Assembly (NCBI GenBank): GCA_910583845.1
Contig: CAJUAB010000015.1
Location: forward strand, 1-64,000
Direction: 5' to 3'
DNA from: an uncultured Acetatifactor sp.
GTDB taxonomy: Bacteria > Bacillota > Clostridia > Lachnospirales > Lachnospiraceae
DNA: 64,000 bases
Of the stretch, positions 27,996 through 37,870 are shown piece by piece (the first letter of the stretch is position 1; the number at the start of each line of letters is the position of its first letter). The notes beneath the pieces are model-generated. The model was not told the DNA's origin. It saw only the letters and a list, made by a program, of their open reading frames with translations, and did no database searches. The position numbers were made by a program, and so were the translations under genes.

Positions 27996-28766
27996 ATGGC
28001 AAAAAACATTGTAATGATCACCGGGGCGTCCTCCGGCATCGGCATGGAGTTCGCGTTGCAGATTGACGCTCATCTGCGAAAGACCGACGAGATCTGGCTC
28101 ATCGCCCGAAACAGGCAGAAACTGAAAACGCTGGCGGGAGGGCTGCGCAACAATATCCGCGTGGTGGCCATGGACATCACGGTGGAAGCCCAGATTGACA
28201 GGCTCAGAGATATGCTGCGAGAGGAGCGGTGCCGGATCAGAATGCTGGTGAACAGCGCAGGTTACGGTGTGATCGGAGATGTGGCCGAGTTAAAGCTCCA
28301 GGAACAGACCGGCATGATACGCTTGAACTGTGAGGCCCTTACTGCCGTCACCCGCTGCTGTCTGCCCTATATGAGCAGGGGAAGCCGCATCATTCAGATG
28401 GCCTCCAGCGCCGCCTTTGTGGCTCAGCCGGGTTTTGCGGTGTATGCGGCCTCCAAGGCTTATGTGGACAGTTTTTCCCTGGCGCTGCGGGAGGAGCTGA
28501 AAGGACGAAGAATCTATGTGACCAGCGTGTGTCCCGGACCGGTGGATACGCCGTTTTTTACTATCGCGGAGCGGCATGGAAACGGTCTGTCTGTCAAGAA
28601 GCTGACGCTGGTGGACCCGGAGCGGGTGGTGGCAAAGGCGCTACGGGACGCCTGCCTGAAACGCCCCCGCTCTGTCTGTAGCCTGCCCATACAGGCCTTT
28701 GAGGCGCTGTGTAAAGTGCTGCCCCATACCCTTATCACGGCGGCAATCAGAAATCTGAAGGGATGA
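27996..28766 (+). CDS. Short-chain dehydrogenase/reductase
   Basis: A 256-residue SDR with the cofactor loop TGASSGIG at 9-16, NSAGYG, and the catalytic Y150-x3-K154 in YAASK preceded by the Ser-rich MASSAAF. It is of the classical NAD(P)H-dependent type. The substrate is unknown. The stop overlaps the open frame of the next gene but not its likely start. Confidence 0.9.
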   Translation: MAKNIVMITGASSGIGMEFALQIDAHLRKTDEIWLIARNRQKLKTLAGGLRNNIRVVAMDITVEAQIDRLRDMLREERCRIRMLVNSAGYGVIGDVAELKLQEQTGMIRLNCEALTAVTRCCLPYMSRGSRIIQMASSAAFVAQPGFAVYAASKAYVDSFSLALREELKGRRIYVTSVCPGPVDTPFFTIAERHGNGLSVKKLTLVDPERVVAKALRDACLKRPRSVCSLPIQAFEALCKVLPHTLITAAIRNLKG

Positions 28767-28813
28767 ACCTTTCTGAGGTCCAATGGGACGGGCATGGGAG
28801 GGAGGCTGGCAGG

Positions 28814-31105
28814 ATGCGGCAGACAGATCATTTGTGCGGAAAATCCGTAAAAAGGCGAATCGCGGTTCTCCTTCTGGGATTGATTCTCGGTGTGACAGGC
28901 TGCGGCAATACGGTGGATTCTCCGGGTGTTTCCCCATCTTCACAGGAACGGGAGGACTATTCCGCCGTGGGGAATACCAGCGTGGATCTGGTTTACATGC
29001 CGGATTATACGGCGCTGGAACTTGAAAGCGGAGAAGAGCCCCATATGGCAAAAATCGTGGGGGATTCCCTGTACTATGTCAGCTGTCAGTACGGTGACAC
29101 CGTATCGGATTCCCGCCGGTCAATCTGTGAATATTCTCTGACTGAGCACAGGACCCTGCGCTCAGTCAGGGTAGGGGAGCGCTACGGACAGATCTTTGAT
29201 TTCACGGCGGCCGGGGACGGCAGCATATATGTGCTGGACTTTGCCGCCGAGGACGGCGGCAACAATGGGATGGAGCTGTATCTGCTGGCCTATGATGCGC
29301 AGGGACAGCGGCGGCTGACTGTCAATCTGTGGAAGGAGGCCGGTATCCGCAGCGCGGACATCGCTCCTGTAGCGGACCCGCAGGGACGCATATACCTGCC
29401 GACGGATAACAGGATCGTGCTTTTTGGAGCGGACGGTTCTCTGGCGGGTGAAATCCCTCTGGAGGAAAATCGCCGGGCGGTTTCCGTGGGAACGGACAGC
29501 GGCGGCAGAATCTATGTGGGCAGTATGGGGAGCAGGGACAAGGACGGTCAGTTGACAGAGGTAGATTTTGACGGAAAATCCCTGGGGGAAAGTTTTGAAA
29601 ACTACCCTGTCGGCAGACAGAAGGAACTGATCCCGGTCAAGGAGGGCGGATTTCTGGTAAATACCGCTGCGGGTGTATATTGCTATGATCCGGATACGGA
29701 AACTGCCCGTTGCCTCTTTTCCTGGCTGAGCTGTGACATCAGCAGCCAGTCCGTCGTGGCCGTCTCCCCCGGTGCCAGACAGGACATACAGGCCGTTCTC
29801 TATGAAAACGGAACCGCCGAACTGGCCTGTATGACCCGGAGAGAAGTTTCCCCGACGGAAAAGACACAGCTGATCATCGGAACCCTTGGCGTGTGGCCGG
29901 AGCTGGAAAATTCCGTGACCTCCTACAACAGGCACAGCAGAGAGTATCATGTGACCATCCGGGATTACGGAAGTCAATATGCCGACACCTTACGCACATG
30001 GGATGAGGACGCGGTCACAGCGCTGAACCTGGATCTGGTTTCAGCCTATGACTGTCCGGACCTGCTGGTTCTGGCCAATCTCAATGTGGAAAGCTATGCC
30101 CGCAACGGGGTCTTTGAGGATCTGGGCCCCTGGCTGGAGCAGAGCGAAGTTCTGAGGAGAGAGGACTATATTGAGAACATCCTGGATAACTATACTTACG
30201 GCGGGCAATTGGTGTCCGTTCCCCGTAGCGTGACCTTAAGCACACTGTCCGGCAACAGGCAACAGGTGGGGGAGACCCCCGGCTGGACGCTGGACGAGAT
30301 GAAGGAATGTGCCATGGCCTACCCCGACGTGGAGCTTTTGGCGGTGACATACAACCAATTTGTTCTCCAAATGTGTATGCGGCTGGGCAAATCGGCCTTT
30401 CTGGATCTGGAGCAGGCGCAGTGCCGCTTTGACAGTGAGGAGTTTCAGGAACTGCTTCGTTTCGCCGCTTCCTACCCGGACACTCCGGGTCAGCGCTATA
30501 TCGGCCATACCGACGGCATTGTGAAGGGAAAAGTACTGCTCAATGAACTGACCATCAATGCCCTTCAGGATATCCAGCTGTATGAGGCTATGTACGGGGG
30601 AGAAATGACGCTGATCGGCTATCCCACCCCGGACGGAGAGGGCAGCGGCTGCAGCTTTTCCTCTCTGAACGCCTACGCCATGACTTCCAGATCCGGAAAT
30701 AAGGAAGGGGCATGGGAATTTCTGGAATACTGTCTGTGTGAGGAAGTGAGAGACGGTCTCCCCACCCGCAGAAGCGAGCTGCTGGAGAAAGCGTCCACTG
30801 TGGAATATTACAGGGACAGCCAGGGATGGCTTCTTCTGGGGCTGGACGGACGGCCTTCACCCAAGTATGGGGAAATGGAGTATGACGGCTGGCGGTACCA
30901 GTACCACGATGTGACGGAGGAGGAAACCGCCGCTGTGTTATATCTGCTGGAAACCGCCCGGCTCTCTTCGGATCTGGACAACACACTCTGGAATATCATT
31001 CTGGATGAAGCGGTTTCCTGTTTTCAGGGCCAGTCCACAACGGAGAACGCCGCCTCGGCCATCCAGAGCAGAATCAGTCTCTATCTACAGGAAAACGATC
31101 TATAA
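28814..31105 (+). CDS. Extracellular solute-binding lipoprotein
   Basis: A 763-residue lipoprotein with signal helix and lipobox LGVTGC. The first 330 or so residues form repeated short strands (GSIYVLDFAAED, GRIYLPTDNRIVLF, GRIYVGSMGSRD) suggestive of a beta-propeller; the rest is a family-1 solute-binding domain, with LIGYPTPDGEGSGCSFSSLNAYAM near the end as in sugar-binding proteins. No ABC permease or ATPase is adjacent, so it may work with a transporter elsewhere or as a sensor. ATG 28814 follows a GGAGG-rich stretch. Confidence 0.82.
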   Translation: MRQTDHLCGKSVKRRIAVLLLGLILGVTGCGNTVDSPGVSPSSQEREDYSAVGNTSVDLVYMPDYTALELESGEEPHMAKIVGDSLYYVSCQYGDTVSDSRRSICEYSLTEHRTLRSVRVGERYGQIFDFTAAGDGSIYVLDFAAEDGGNNGMELYLLAYDAQGQRRLTVNLWKEAGIRSADIAPVADPQGRIYLPTDNRIVLFGADGSLAGEIPLEENRRAVSVGTDSGGRIYVGSMGSRDKDGQLTEVDFDGKSLGESFENYPVGRQKELIPVKEGGFLVNTAAGVYCYDPDTETARCLFSWLSCDISSQSVVAVSPGARQDIQAVLYENGTAELACMTRREVSPTEKTQLIIGTLGVWPELENSVTSYNRHSREYHVTIRDYGSQYADTLRTWDEDAVTALNLDLVSAYDCPDLLVLANLNVESYARNGVFEDLGPWLEQSEVLRREDYIENILDNYTYGGQLVSVPRSVTLSTLSGNRQQVGETPGWTLDEMKECAMAYPDVELLAVTYNQFVLQMCMRLGKSAFLDLEQAQCRFDSEEFQELLRFAASYPDTPGQRYIGHTDGIVKGKVLLNELTINALQDIQLYEAMYGGEMTLIGYPTPDGEGSGCSFSSLNAYAMTSRSGNKEGAWEFLEYCLCEEVRDGLPTRRSELLEKASTVEYYRDSQGWLLLGLDGRPSPKYGEMEYDGWRYQYHDVTEEETAAVLYLLETARLSSDLDNTLWNIILDEAVSCFQGQSTTENAASAIQSRISLYLQENDL

Positions 31106-31249
31106 CATGCACGAGGAACTTCAAAACAGCCTTGCTCCGGACATATGCCTGGAATAGAATACGAACCGCATGAAGGGTAGTATTTTATTCTGCCTAAAGT
31201 GGTATATGGGAGGGCAGAGGCGGAACTTCAAATACGAAAGGGATGGCGA

Positions 31250-31855
31250 ATGAGCAGAAAAAAAGGGTTCAAAGGGTTTTTCCGTCTGTTTTCAGCGGAG
31301 GCTTACAAGGGGGAGCAGGGTTATATCCGCACACAGAAGATCTATGAGGTGGTTCGGACGATCCTGTATTTCGCGATTTCCCTGAGCCTGTTCGCGGCCG
31401 GCTTCATTACCACCGGAAACCGGCTGAATCTGCTTACGGTGGTGGCGGTGCTGGGATGTCTGCCGGCCAGCAAAAGCGCGGTGAACATGATTATGTTTCT
31501 GCGTTGCAGGGGACTTGGCCGGGAGGCGGCGGCACAGATCGCCCCCTGGGAGGGAGATCTGGACTGCCTGTACGATATGGCTTTCACTTCCTATTCCAAA
31601 ACTTTTGAGGTGGGACATATGGCGGTGAGAGGCCATACCATCTGCGGTTACAGTGAGAAAAAGGATTTTCCCGAAAGAGAATTTCAGGCCCATCTGGAGC
31701 CGATTATGAAGACGGACGGACATAAAAATGTGACTGTCAAAATTTTCACGGATCTGGAAAAATACAGGGAGAGACTGACGCAGTTGCAGGCATTGGACAA
31801 GGAGAGCGGGACTACGGAAGGCATTGTCCGTACCCTGAAATCGGTGGTATTGTAG
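31250..31855 (+). CDS. Membrane protein of unknown function
   Basis: A 201-residue protein with a basic start, two transmembrane segments at about 33-55 and 58-75, and a soluble C-terminal domain of about 110 residues. The latter has an alpha/beta pattern with KNVTVKIFTDLEKY. I do not recognise the family. AAAGGGATGG lies before the ATG at 31250. Confidence 0.6.
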   Translation: MSRKKGFKGFFRLFSAEAYKGEQGYIRTQKIYEVVRTILYFAISLSLFAAGFITTGNRLNLLTVVAVLGCLPASKSAVNMIMFLRCRGLGREAAAQIAPWEGDLDCLYDMAFTSYSKTFEVGHMAVRGHTICGYSEKKDFPEREFQAHLEPIMKTDGHKNVTVKIFTDLEKYRERLTQLQALDKESGTTEGIVRTLKSVVL

Positions 31856-31910
31856 CTTTATGGCATCGGAAAGTGTCCCATCCGGTTCCTGTCCGGATAC
31901 CCCCCTTGTA

Positions 31911-31948
31911 TTGACTGGAACGGTCAGAGACTGACTCCTGCCAGTCAA
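31911..31948. other. Nested stem-loop in an intergenic region
   Basis: TTGACTGG and CCAGTCAA pair perfectly, and inside them GTCAG and CTGAC pair around AGA. This sits in a 256-base gap (31856-32111) with no gene; no U-tract follows. It may be a structured leader or 3' end. Confidence 0.4.
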
Positions 31949-32111
31949 CAAATAGACCAGACCGGTCAAGGCGAAGGCATAAAACAGCACATCTTGTCAA
32001 AGGGGAATGTCCGGGCGGAAATCCCGCAGAGCAGGGCGACAGATGGCAGGAATGATTATTCAAACGCGCTCCAGGAAAAAGCCTGGCAGGTCATGAGATG
32101 GAGAGTTATAA

Positions 32112-33317
32112 ATGGTAGTCTTGGAGATAGAGATGAATCAGGCAAACCAGCGGCTGGACAAATTTCTGGGAAAAGTTCTGCCCGGGGCGCCGTCCGGATT
32201 CTTTTATAAAATGCTTCGCAAAAAGAATATAACACTGAACGGAAAGAAAGCCGAGGGAAAGGCAATTCTGCGGCAGGGAGACCGTGTCACTCTCTGGCTG
32301 GCAGATGAGACAATCCTTACGTTCGGCGGGTATCTGCCCCGGCAGGAGGAAGGCGGCGGGTCCGTTGGGGCTACCGGCAATCCGGCGGCAGCCCGTCCAA
32401 TGGACGGAGAACATTTTTCTGCCGCCGCAGACACGGGCAAAGGAGAGAGATTATACCGGCAGGCATACAGGCAATTACAGGGCGTGAAGATTCTTTATGA
32501 AGATGCCCATGTTCTGATTCTGGATAAACCTGCGGGAGTGCTGACCCAACAGGCCTGGGAAGAGGATCTGAGTCTCAATGAGTGGATGATCGGATACCTG
32601 CTTAAGACAGGGGGCATGGATTCCCGGGAGCTGCGCCTTTTCAGGCCCTCTGTGTGCAACCGTCTGGACCGCAATACCAGCGGTCTTGTGCTGTGCGGCA
32701 AATCCCTGCCGGGAAGCCAGGCTCTCAGCGAATTGATCCGCAGCCACAAAGTGCGCAAATTTTACAGGGCCCTGTGCGTCGGGGAAATGGCAAGAACGGA
32801 TTGGGGAAATGGCAAAGAAATTCAGGGCTATCTGCAAAAGGATTCCCATTCCAATAAGGTAACGGTCATCCTGCGGGAACCGTGCCCCGAAGAGGCACCG
32901 GAAGGAAAAAAACAAGGCGAATATATCCGTACTGTATATTTCCCCAGAGAGCGGTTTTCTTTTCCGGCCCCGGCAGAGGAGCGGCAGAAACCGGCCGTTT
33001 CTTCAAAACATCAGCCCGGCGTCTTCACAGAGCTGGAGATAGAACTGATCACCGGCAAATCCCATCAGATCCGGGCGCATCTGGCGTCCATCGGGCATCC
33101 GCTGGTGGGAGACGGCAAATACGGCGACGCTTTTGTCAACCGGCTTTTCCGGCAGCGTTTCGGTCTGCGCTGGCAGCTGCTTCACGCCTGCCGCCTGCAA
33201 TTTCCGGCCCTGGACGGTGTGCTGGCTCCCTTGAGCGGAAAAAGTATCCGGTCGCCGCTTCCTTCTGATTTTACGGGTATTTTGCGGGAGCTGAAGGAAT
33301 TGGAAAAACTGGTTTGA
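32112..33317 (+). CDS. RluA-family pseudouridine synthase
   Basis: A 401-residue pseudouridine synthase with an N-terminal S4-like region (NQRLDKFLGKVLPG) and the catalytic Asp186 in CNRLDRNTSG; GKSHQIRAHLASIGHPLVGDGKYG is the late family signature. Two low-complexity inserts (about 75-110 and 260-305) make it longer than typical RluD types. Met8 (32133) is an alternative start. Its stop runs into recU. Confidence 0.88.
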   Translation: MVVLEIEMNQANQRLDKFLGKVLPGAPSGFFYKMLRKKNITLNGKKAEGKAILRQGDRVTLWLADETILTFGGYLPRQEEGGGSVGATGNPAAARPMDGEHFSAAADTGKGERLYRQAYRQLQGVKILYEDAHVLILDKPAGVLTQQAWEEDLSLNEWMIGYLLKTGGMDSRELRLFRPSVCNRLDRNTSGLVLCGKSLPGSQALSELIRSHKVRKFYRALCVGEMARTDWGNGKEIQGYLQKDSHSNKVTVILREPCPEEAPEGKKQGEYIRTVYFPRERFSFPAPAEERQKPAVSSKHQPGVFTELEIELITGKSHQIRAHLASIGHPLVGDGKYGDAFVNRLFRQRFGLRWQLLHACRLQFPALDGVLAPLSGKSIRSPLPSDFTGILRELKELEKLV

Positions 33318-33328
33318 AGGAGGCTGCT

Positions 33329-33883
33329 ATGGCGACATGGAATTCCAGGGGGCTTCGGGGTTCCACGCTGGAGGATATGGTCAATCGCACCAATGAGCGT
33401 TATGCGGAGGGGGGCCTGGCCCTGATCCAGAAGATACCCACCCCCATCACACCCATCAAAATTGATCAGGAGACCCGGCACATCACCCTGGCTTATTTTG
33501 AGCAGAAAAGTACTGTGGACTATATCGGCGCGGTGCAGGGCATACCGGTATGCTTTGACGCCAAGGAATGCGCTGTGGATACATTTGCCCTGCAAAATAT
33601 CCATAAGCACCAGGTCCGGTTTATGGAGCGTTTTGAACAGCAGGGAGGCGTGGCTTTCTTTCTGATTTACTATACCCACAGGGACCGGCTGTACTATCTG
33701 CCCTTCCCCCGCCTGCTGCGATTCTGGCGGCGCGCTGAAGAGGGGGGACGAAAAAGTTTCCGTCTGGAGGAACTTGATCCCGCTTTTTTTCTGCCGAAAA
33801 AGCATGGCGTTCTGGTTCCCTATCTGGACACATTACAATTGGATCTGGAAAAGAGGGAAGAACATGGGCAAACAGGAAAATAA
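33329..33883 (+). CDS. recU: Holliday junction resolvase RecU
   Basis: A 184-residue Mg-dependent endonuclease resolving recombination intermediates in Gram-positive bacteria. NSRGLRGSTLEDMVNRTN at the start, STVDYIG and CFDAKEC in the nuclease core (D and E-x-K-like residues). AAGGAGG upstream fixes the ATG at 33329. Confidence 0.92.
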   Translation: MATWNSRGLRGSTLEDMVNRTNERYAEGGLALIQKIPTPITPIKIDQETRHITLAYFEQKSTVDYIGAVQGIPVCFDAKECAVDTFALQNIHKHQVRFMERFEQQGGVAFFLIYYTHRDRLYYLPFPRLLRFWRRAEEGGRKSFRLEELDPAFFLPKKHGVLVPYLDTLQLDLEKREEHGQTGK

Positions 33884-33886
33884 ATC

Positions 33887-33915
33887 TTGACAGGCCAATG
33901 GCTTTCCGATATACT
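33887..33915 (+). promoter_or_regulatory. Strong promoter of the his operon
   Basis: A perfect TTGACA, 17 bases, then TATACT. It lies directly after recU and about 90 bases before the hisZ start. The leader between shows no T-box specifier or long attenuator hairpin. Confidence 0.8.
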
Positions 33916-34007
33916 ACAAGAAGTTCGTTTCTTTTATATGCTACTTGGTTAGCACTGTGAAGCGGTAAAGTGAACAGATCAAGAAAATGCAGAAAGGCTA
34001 CACATCT

Positions 34008-35126
34008 ATGAGCAAGAAACTGCTGCACACGCCGGAAGGCGTGAGAGATATTTATGGAACAGAATATGCGGGCAAGCTGTATGTGGAACAGAAGATCCAC
34101 GACACTGTCACCGGCTATGGCTATGAGGACATCCAGACGCCCACTTTCGAATATTTTGACGTGTTTTCCAGGGAGATCGGCACTACTCCCTCCAGGGAAT
34201 TGTATAAGTTTTTTGATAAGGAGGGCAACACGCTGGTACTGCGTCCGGACTTCACGCCCTCTGTGGCCCGCTGCGCCGCCAAGTATTATATGGAGGAGAA
34301 AGAAGCCCTTCGCTTCTGCTATCTTGGAAATACCTTCACCAATACCTCAAATCTGCAGGGAAAGCTGAAAGAGGTCACTCAGATCGGGGCGGAGCTTATA
34401 GGGGATGACAGTGTGGAGGCGGACGGCGAGATGATCAGCCTGGTCATCGAGGCCTTGAAAAACACGGGCCTGAAACAGTTTCAGATCAGCGTGGGACAGG
34501 TGGAATATTTCAAGGGGATCTGCCAGGAGGCGGGGCTGGACCAGGAGACAGAGGAAGAGCTGCGGGAATACATATCCGGGAAAAATTATTTTGCGGCCCA
34601 GGAACTTCTGGACCGGAAGGCGGTTCCGGAGCCCTACAACGGCACACTGCTGAAAGCGGCGGATCTGCTGGGCTCCATCGACTCTCTCAAAGCGGCCAGG
34701 GAGTCCGTGCATAACAGGCGTTCCCTGGCCGCCATAGAGCGACTGGAGGCTATATACCGGGTGCTGAAACTGTATGGGGTGGAGGAGTATGTGTCCTTTG
34801 ACCTGGGAATGCTCAGCAAATATCATTATTATACAGGAATTATCTTTAAGGCCTATACTTACGGTGTGGGAGCACCCATCGTCAAGGGCGGACGTTACGA
34901 TACATTGCTGAGACAATTCGGGAAGGACGCGCCGGCCATCGGATTTGCCATGGTGGCGGATGATGTGCTGGAGGCGGTGCAGTACCAGAAGGCTCCCCTG
35001 CCCCAGGGCCGGGAGAAAAGGGTACTGACTTATACGGCGGAGGACTATGCCGAAAAGCTGCAGGAGGCCAGAATGAGCCGCCTGCGGGGGATTCCCACAA
35101 TGTTGGTGCGGCAGTGCCCGGAGTGA
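34008..35126 (+). CDS. hisZ: ATP phosphoribosyltransferase regulatory subunit HisZ
   Basis: A 372-residue catalytically dead class-II aminoacyl-tRNA synthetase-like subunit that activates the short HisG and mediates histidine feedback. TPEGVRDIYG near the start and LRPDFTPSVAR are its marks, with YYTGIIFKAY in the late part. It shares an operon with a short HisG, as expected of the hetero-octamer. The start at 34008 has AAAGG upstream; 33987 is an alternative. Confidence 0.93.
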   Translation: MSKKLLHTPEGVRDIYGTEYAGKLYVEQKIHDTVTGYGYEDIQTPTFEYFDVFSREIGTTPSRELYKFFDKEGNTLVLRPDFTPSVARCAAKYYMEEKEALRFCYLGNTFTNTSNLQGKLKEVTQIGAELIGDDSVEADGEMISLVIEALKNTGLKQFQISVGQVEYFKGICQEAGLDQETEEELREYISGKNYFAAQELLDRKAVPEPYNGTLLKAADLLGSIDSLKAARESVHNRRSLAAIERLEAIYRVLKLYGVEEYVSFDLGMLSKYHYYTGIIFKAYTYGVGAPIVKGGRYDTLLRQFGKDAPAIGFAMVADDVLEAVQYQKAPLPQGREKRVLTYTAEDYAEKLQEARMSRLRGIPTMLVRQCPE

Positions 35127-35215
35127 TTTTTCAAAAATTGCAGATATTGCCCGATCCCTGTGTGCCAAAAGGGGGTACAATTGTCTGCATCAATAGGAGA
35201 GATAAGAGGTGTCGT

Positions 35216-35863
35216 ATGAATGACTGCAGATACTTGACATTTGCGCTGGGTAAAGGACGGCTGGCCCGAAAGACCCTGGAATTGTTCGAGCAGATCGGTA
35301 TCACCTGTGAGGAGATGAAGGATAAGGACTCCCGAAAACTGATCTTTGTAAATGAGGAGCTGAAACTTCGTTTTTTTCTGGCAAAGGGCCCGGATGTGCC
35401 CACCTATGTGGAATACGGCGCTGCCGATATCGGAGTGGTGGGGCGGGACACCATACTGGAGGAGAACCGCAATGTCTATGAGGTGCTGGATCTGGGCTTT
35501 GGGAAATGCCGTATGTGCGTCTGCGGTCCCCGGGAAGCCAGAGACCTTCTGCTGCACCATGAACGAATCAGAGTGGCCAGCAAATATCCCCATATTGCCC
35601 GGGAATATTTCTATAACAAGAAACACCAGACTGTGGATATTATCAAGTTGAACGGGTCTGTGGAGCTGGGTCCCCTGGTAAAGCTGTCCGATGTAATTGT
35701 CGATATCGTGGAAACCGGCGGCACATTGAGGGAAAACGGACTGGAAGTGCTGGAAGAAATCTGTCCGCTGTCCGCCCGGATGATCGTGAATCCGGTGAGC
35801 ATGCAGATGGAAAAAGAGCGTATCAAGGATTTGATTTACCGGCTGCGCAGTCAGATCGTATAA
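35216..35863 (+). CDS. hisG: ATP phosphoribosyltransferase catalytic subunit HisG (short form)
   Basis: A 215-residue HisG that starts histidine synthesis from PRPP and ATP. FALGKGRL at the start, AADIGVVGRDT and the PRPP-binding DIVETGGTLRENGL are present; the C-terminal regulatory domain of long HisG is absent, so HisZ is needed. ATG 35216 has AAGAGGTG upstream; the frame extends back over the hisZ end. Confidence 0.95.
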   Translation: MNDCRYLTFALGKGRLARKTLELFEQIGITCEEMKDKDSRKLIFVNEELKLRFFLAKGPDVPTYVEYGAADIGVVGRDTILEENRNVYEVLDLGFGKCRMCVCGPREARDLLLHHERIRVASKYPHIAREYFYNKKHQTVDIIKLNGSVELGPLVKLSDVIVDIVETGGTLRENGLEVLEEICPLSARMIVNPVSMQMEKERIKDLIYRLRSQIV

Positions 35864-35961
35864 ACAGATCATCCTGCTCCGCGGTGCAGGATACCACCCG
35901 GAGCCTTGTAGAAAAGAAATCGTAGCCAATCTGTCAGCGACAGGTTTGCGGAAAAGAGGAA

Positions 35962-37257
35962 ATGATGAGAATTGTAGAATTGACGGAAAGCACCCGGCAG
36001 AACGTGCTGAATGATCTTTTGAAGAGGAGTCCGAACAATTATTCCCAGTATGAGGAAACAGTCAGTGAGATTTTATCCGACGTAAAGGAAAACGGGGACA
36101 GGGCTTTGTTTGCCTACACACAGAAGTTTGACAAGTTCCGGCTGACTCCGGAGAATATCCGCGTGACCCGGGAGGAAATCAGAGAGGCCTATGCGCAGAT
36201 GGACCCGGAGCTGGTGGAAGTGATCAGACGCTCCGCTGCCAATATCCGCGCTTTTCACGAGAAACAGCTACGCAGCAGCTGGTTTGACGCCAGAGAGGAC
36301 GGCACCATTCTGGGCATGAGAATCACGCCCATCGCCAGGGCCGGTGTGTATGTGCCCGGGGGTAAGGCCGCTTATCCATCCAGTGTGCTGATGAATGTGA
36401 TTCCGGCAAAAGTGGCAGGGGTGACGGAGATCATGATGACCACTCCTCCCGGACCTGACGGAAAAGTGAATCCCGGTACGCTGGTGGCGGCGGATATAGC
36501 GGGTGTGGATGCCATATACAGGGCAGGCGGCGCCCAGGCCATCGCCGCCATGGCCTATGGAACGGAATCCGTCCCAAAGGTGGACAAAATCACCGGCCCC
36601 GGCAATATCTATGTGGCCCTGGCAAAAAAGGCGGTTTACGGATACGTGAGCATTGATTCCATCGCCGGGCCCAGCGAGATTCTGGTGCTTGCGGACGAGA
36701 CCGCGAATCCGCGTTATGTGGCGGCGGATCTGCTCAGTCAGGCGGAACATGACGAGCTGGCCAGCGCCATATTGATCACTACCTCCAGAGAACTGGCGCT
36801 GCAGGTGTCCGCGGAGGTGGACGGCTTCGTGGCCCGTCTGTCCCGCCGGGAGATTATGGAAAAATCCCTGGAAAATTACGGATACATTCTGCTGGCGGAG
36901 GATATGGAAGCCGCCATCCAGACCGCCAACGACATTGCCTCCGAGCACCTGGAAATCCTGACAAAGAATCCTTTTGACACCATGACCAGGATCAGGAACG
37001 CAGGGGCTGTTTTCCTGGGAGAATACAGCTCCGAGCCGTTGGGGGATTATTACGCGGGCCCCAATCACATTTTGCCCACCAATGGCACGGCCCGGTTTTT
37101 TTCTCCGGTGAATGTGGACGACTTTATAAAAAAGACCAGCATTATTTCCTATTCCAGGGAGGCCCTTCAGGCAGTACACCGGGATATAGAGCGGTTTGCG
37201 GAAAGCGAGGGGCTGACGGCCCATGCCAACAGCGTCAGAGTGCGTTTCGAGGAGTGA
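35962..37257 (+). CDS. hisD: Histidinol dehydrogenase HisD
   Basis: A 431-residue zinc enzyme oxidising L-histidinol to L-histidine in two NAD-dependent steps. ARAGVYVPGGKAAYPSSVLM, TGPGNIYVALAKK, IDSIAGPSEILVLAD and the C-terminal GPNHILPTNGTARFFSPV are all as in the family. AGAGGAA precedes two adjacent ATGs. Confidence 0.96.
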   Translation: MMRIVELTESTRQNVLNDLLKRSPNNYSQYEETVSEILSDVKENGDRALFAYTQKFDKFRLTPENIRVTREEIREAYAQMDPELVEVIRRSAANIRAFHEKQLRSSWFDAREDGTILGMRITPIARAGVYVPGGKAAYPSSVLMNVIPAKVAGVTEIMMTTPPGPDGKVNPGTLVAADIAGVDAIYRAGGAQAIAAMAYGTESVPKVDKITGPGNIYVALAKKAVYGYVSIDSIAGPSEILVLADETANPRYVAADLLSQAEHDELASAILITTSRELALQVSAEVDGFVARLSRREIMEKSLENYGYILLAEDMEAAIQTANDIASEHLEILTKNPFDTMTRIRNAGAVFLGEYSSEPLGDYYAGPNHILPTNGTARFFSPVNVDDFIKKTSIISYSREALQAVHRDIERFAESEGLTAHANSVRVRFEE

Positions 37258-37269
37258 GAGGAGGGGCAT

Positions 37270-37857
37270 ATGAGGCGCAGCAGCACAATACACCGAAAGA
37301 CCAGGGAAACGGATATAGAAATCACTCTATGCCTGGACGGCAGCGGGCAGGCGGCAGTGAACACCGGCATCGGATTCCTGGACCATATGCTGGAGGGTTT
37401 TGCGAAGCATGGCTTCTTTGACTTAAGCTGCCAGGTGACCGGCGATCTGCGGGTGGACGGCCACCATACCGTGGAGGATACCGGCATCGTGCTGGGGCAG
37501 GCTATCCGGGAGGCCGTGGGGGACAAAAAGGGCATCCGCCGTTACGGTTACTTTATCCTGCCCATGGACGAGTCCCTGGCGCTGTGCGCCGTGGATCTGT
37601 GCGGCAGGCCCTATCTGCAATTCGACTGCGATTTTACCGCGGAGCGGGTGGGGGAGCTGGAAACGGAGCTTGTGAGGGAGTTTTTCTACGCCGTCTCCTG
37701 CAACGCGGGCATGAACCTGCATCTGCGAATGCTACAGTCAGGCAACAACCATCATATGATTGAGGCCATGTTCAAGGCCTTCGCCAAGGCGCTGGACGAA
37801 GCCTCCACGCCAGACCCCCGGATTGCGGACGTACTCAGCACCAAGGGCAGCTTATAG
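37270..37857 (+). CDS. hisB: Imidazoleglycerol-phosphate dehydratase HisB
   Basis: A 195-residue monofunctional IGP dehydratase. Mn-binding motifs are GFLDHMLEGFAKH, DGHHTVEDTGI and NNHHMIEAMFKAFAKAL. GAGGAGGGG stands just before the ATG, 12 bases after hisD. Confidence 0.96.
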   Translation: MRRSSTIHRKTRETDIEITLCLDGSGQAAVNTGIGFLDHMLEGFAKHGFFDLSCQVTGDLRVDGHHTVEDTGIVLGQAIREAVGDKKGIRRYGYFILPMDESLALCAVDLCGRPYLQFDCDFTAERVGELETELVREFFYAVSCNAGMNLHLRMLQSGNNHHMIEAMFKAFAKALDEASTPDPRIADVLSTKGSL

Positions 37858-37870
37858 ACTTTTGGGGAAA

